Shown piece by piece: positions 63,570-64,000 of a stretch of 64,000 nucleotides of DNA. This DNA comes from Gibbula magus (lineage: Eukaryota; Mollusca; Gastropoda; Trochida; Trochidae), in assembly GCA_936450465.1 (NCBI GenBank), contig OW388289.1, positions 71,732,420 to 71,796,419 on the forward strand, read 5' to 3'. Every line of letters begins with the position of its first letter. Position 1 is the stretch's first letter. Made by a program: the position numbers and the translations under genes. The notes below the pieces were generated by a model, which was not told the DNA's origin, searched no databases, and saw only the letters and a program-made list of their open reading frames with translations.

Positions 63570-64000
63570 GTAAGTCTATTATGATCTTTATAACTAAGGT
63601 AATTCCCCCCCTAGCAAATGCATCAAAGTATCTGACATACATGTGGTGTTGTTCCTAGGTGATCTGCTGAGGGGGTCATTTAGGCCATTTCTGAACAAGT
63701 GGGACCCTTTGCAATAGTAAAAGTATCCTACTTCTCCAAATTTTAAGGGACGCCAAGTCAAAAAGGTGGGCAAATGTCCCCAGGACCCTCTAGGAACAAT
63801 ACTGTACATGTATATGAAATGTAACTGTATGACAATTGATATATTTTTGTACCATGTAGTTGGTAAATTGATAATGCTATAATTTCTTACTCTGAAGTTT
63901 ACACGGATTCGGGAACGTTGGTTGGTTGAGAGCGCGGTTAGGTGATCAAAATTTCGAGGTTCATTATCCATGAACACTTGGAAAATCGTTCATACTCGTG
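63570..64000. other. Intron start at the right edge
   Basis: Up to 63881 it matches 38595-38907. The last 120 bp are unrelated to copy 1 and mark the end of the duplication or a later insertion. Nothing coding is supported. Confidence 0.5.

Larger units (their letters stand above)
55381..63881. repeat. Intragenic duplication, copy 2 (three module exons)
   Basis: The partner of 29366-38907. It repeats the hairpin-headed repeat (55685-56370), LINE fragment (56375-56535), SINE part (57035-57155), (CAAT)n, 92-bp array and exons 57612, 61881 and 63433. Unique to this copy is the Helitron-like insertion 59982-61363. Beyond 63881 the sequence is unrelated to copy 1. Confidence 0.92.

Noticed and set aside
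1..64000. CRISPR-like arrays, bacterial operons or phage features
   Set aside because: The direct repeats are contiguous minisatellites without spacers, and all coding evidence is intron-containing and eukaryotic.

Overview
This is an animal nuclear-genome window, most likely from a mollusc or a close lophotrochozoan. The evidence is GT-AG introns of kilobase length, AT-rich non-coding DNA, tRNA-derived SINEs with CTCACT/CTCACC tails, LINE fragments, Helitron-like repeats and many minisatellites. Nothing bacterial or organellar is visible. The species cannot be named from the sequence alone.

The main gene lies on the + strand from about 11.57 kb past the right edge. Sixteen exons plus one 30-nt microexon can be chained with every splice phase agreeing. 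The order is: a possible discoidin-like exon, a von Willebrand A domain, a C-type lectin domain split over two exons, then repeated modules resembling the REJ region of polycystin-1-type proteins. Module A spans 19.2-27.7 kb, B 31.8-41.3 kb, and C starts at 57.6 kb. It appears to be the ectodomain of a polycystin-1-like or REJ-related protein. The first exons, the GPS/PLAT/membrane part and the stop codon are not in the window. Most other sequence from 12 to 64 kb is intronic.

Left of it (1.7-11.6 kb) is a tandem segmental duplication of about 4.1-4.5 kb. It carries the first coding exon of a minus-strand THAP-domain gene, intact in copy B and frameshifted and truncated in copy A. A second, intragenic duplication (29.37-38.91 kb and 55.38-63.88 kb) copied three exons of the REJ-like gene with about 1.2 percent exon divergence.

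The introns hold a layered set of mobile elements: Helitron-like elements of an AGGTCA-rich family, short TIR elements, palindromic elements with paired TGACGTCA octamers, hairpin-headed repeats and LINE/SINE remnants. The most unusual is a 7,328-bp element (45547-52874) with matching termini, an 8-bp target duplication and homologous subterminal tandem arrays. It sits inside a Helitron-like element and contains a six-exon, phase-consistent open frame for a 154-residue protein I do not recognise; no transposase is visible. Two minisatellites of the main gene start exactly at exon 5' splice sites, and one lies where an exon that is whole in module B is split in module A.
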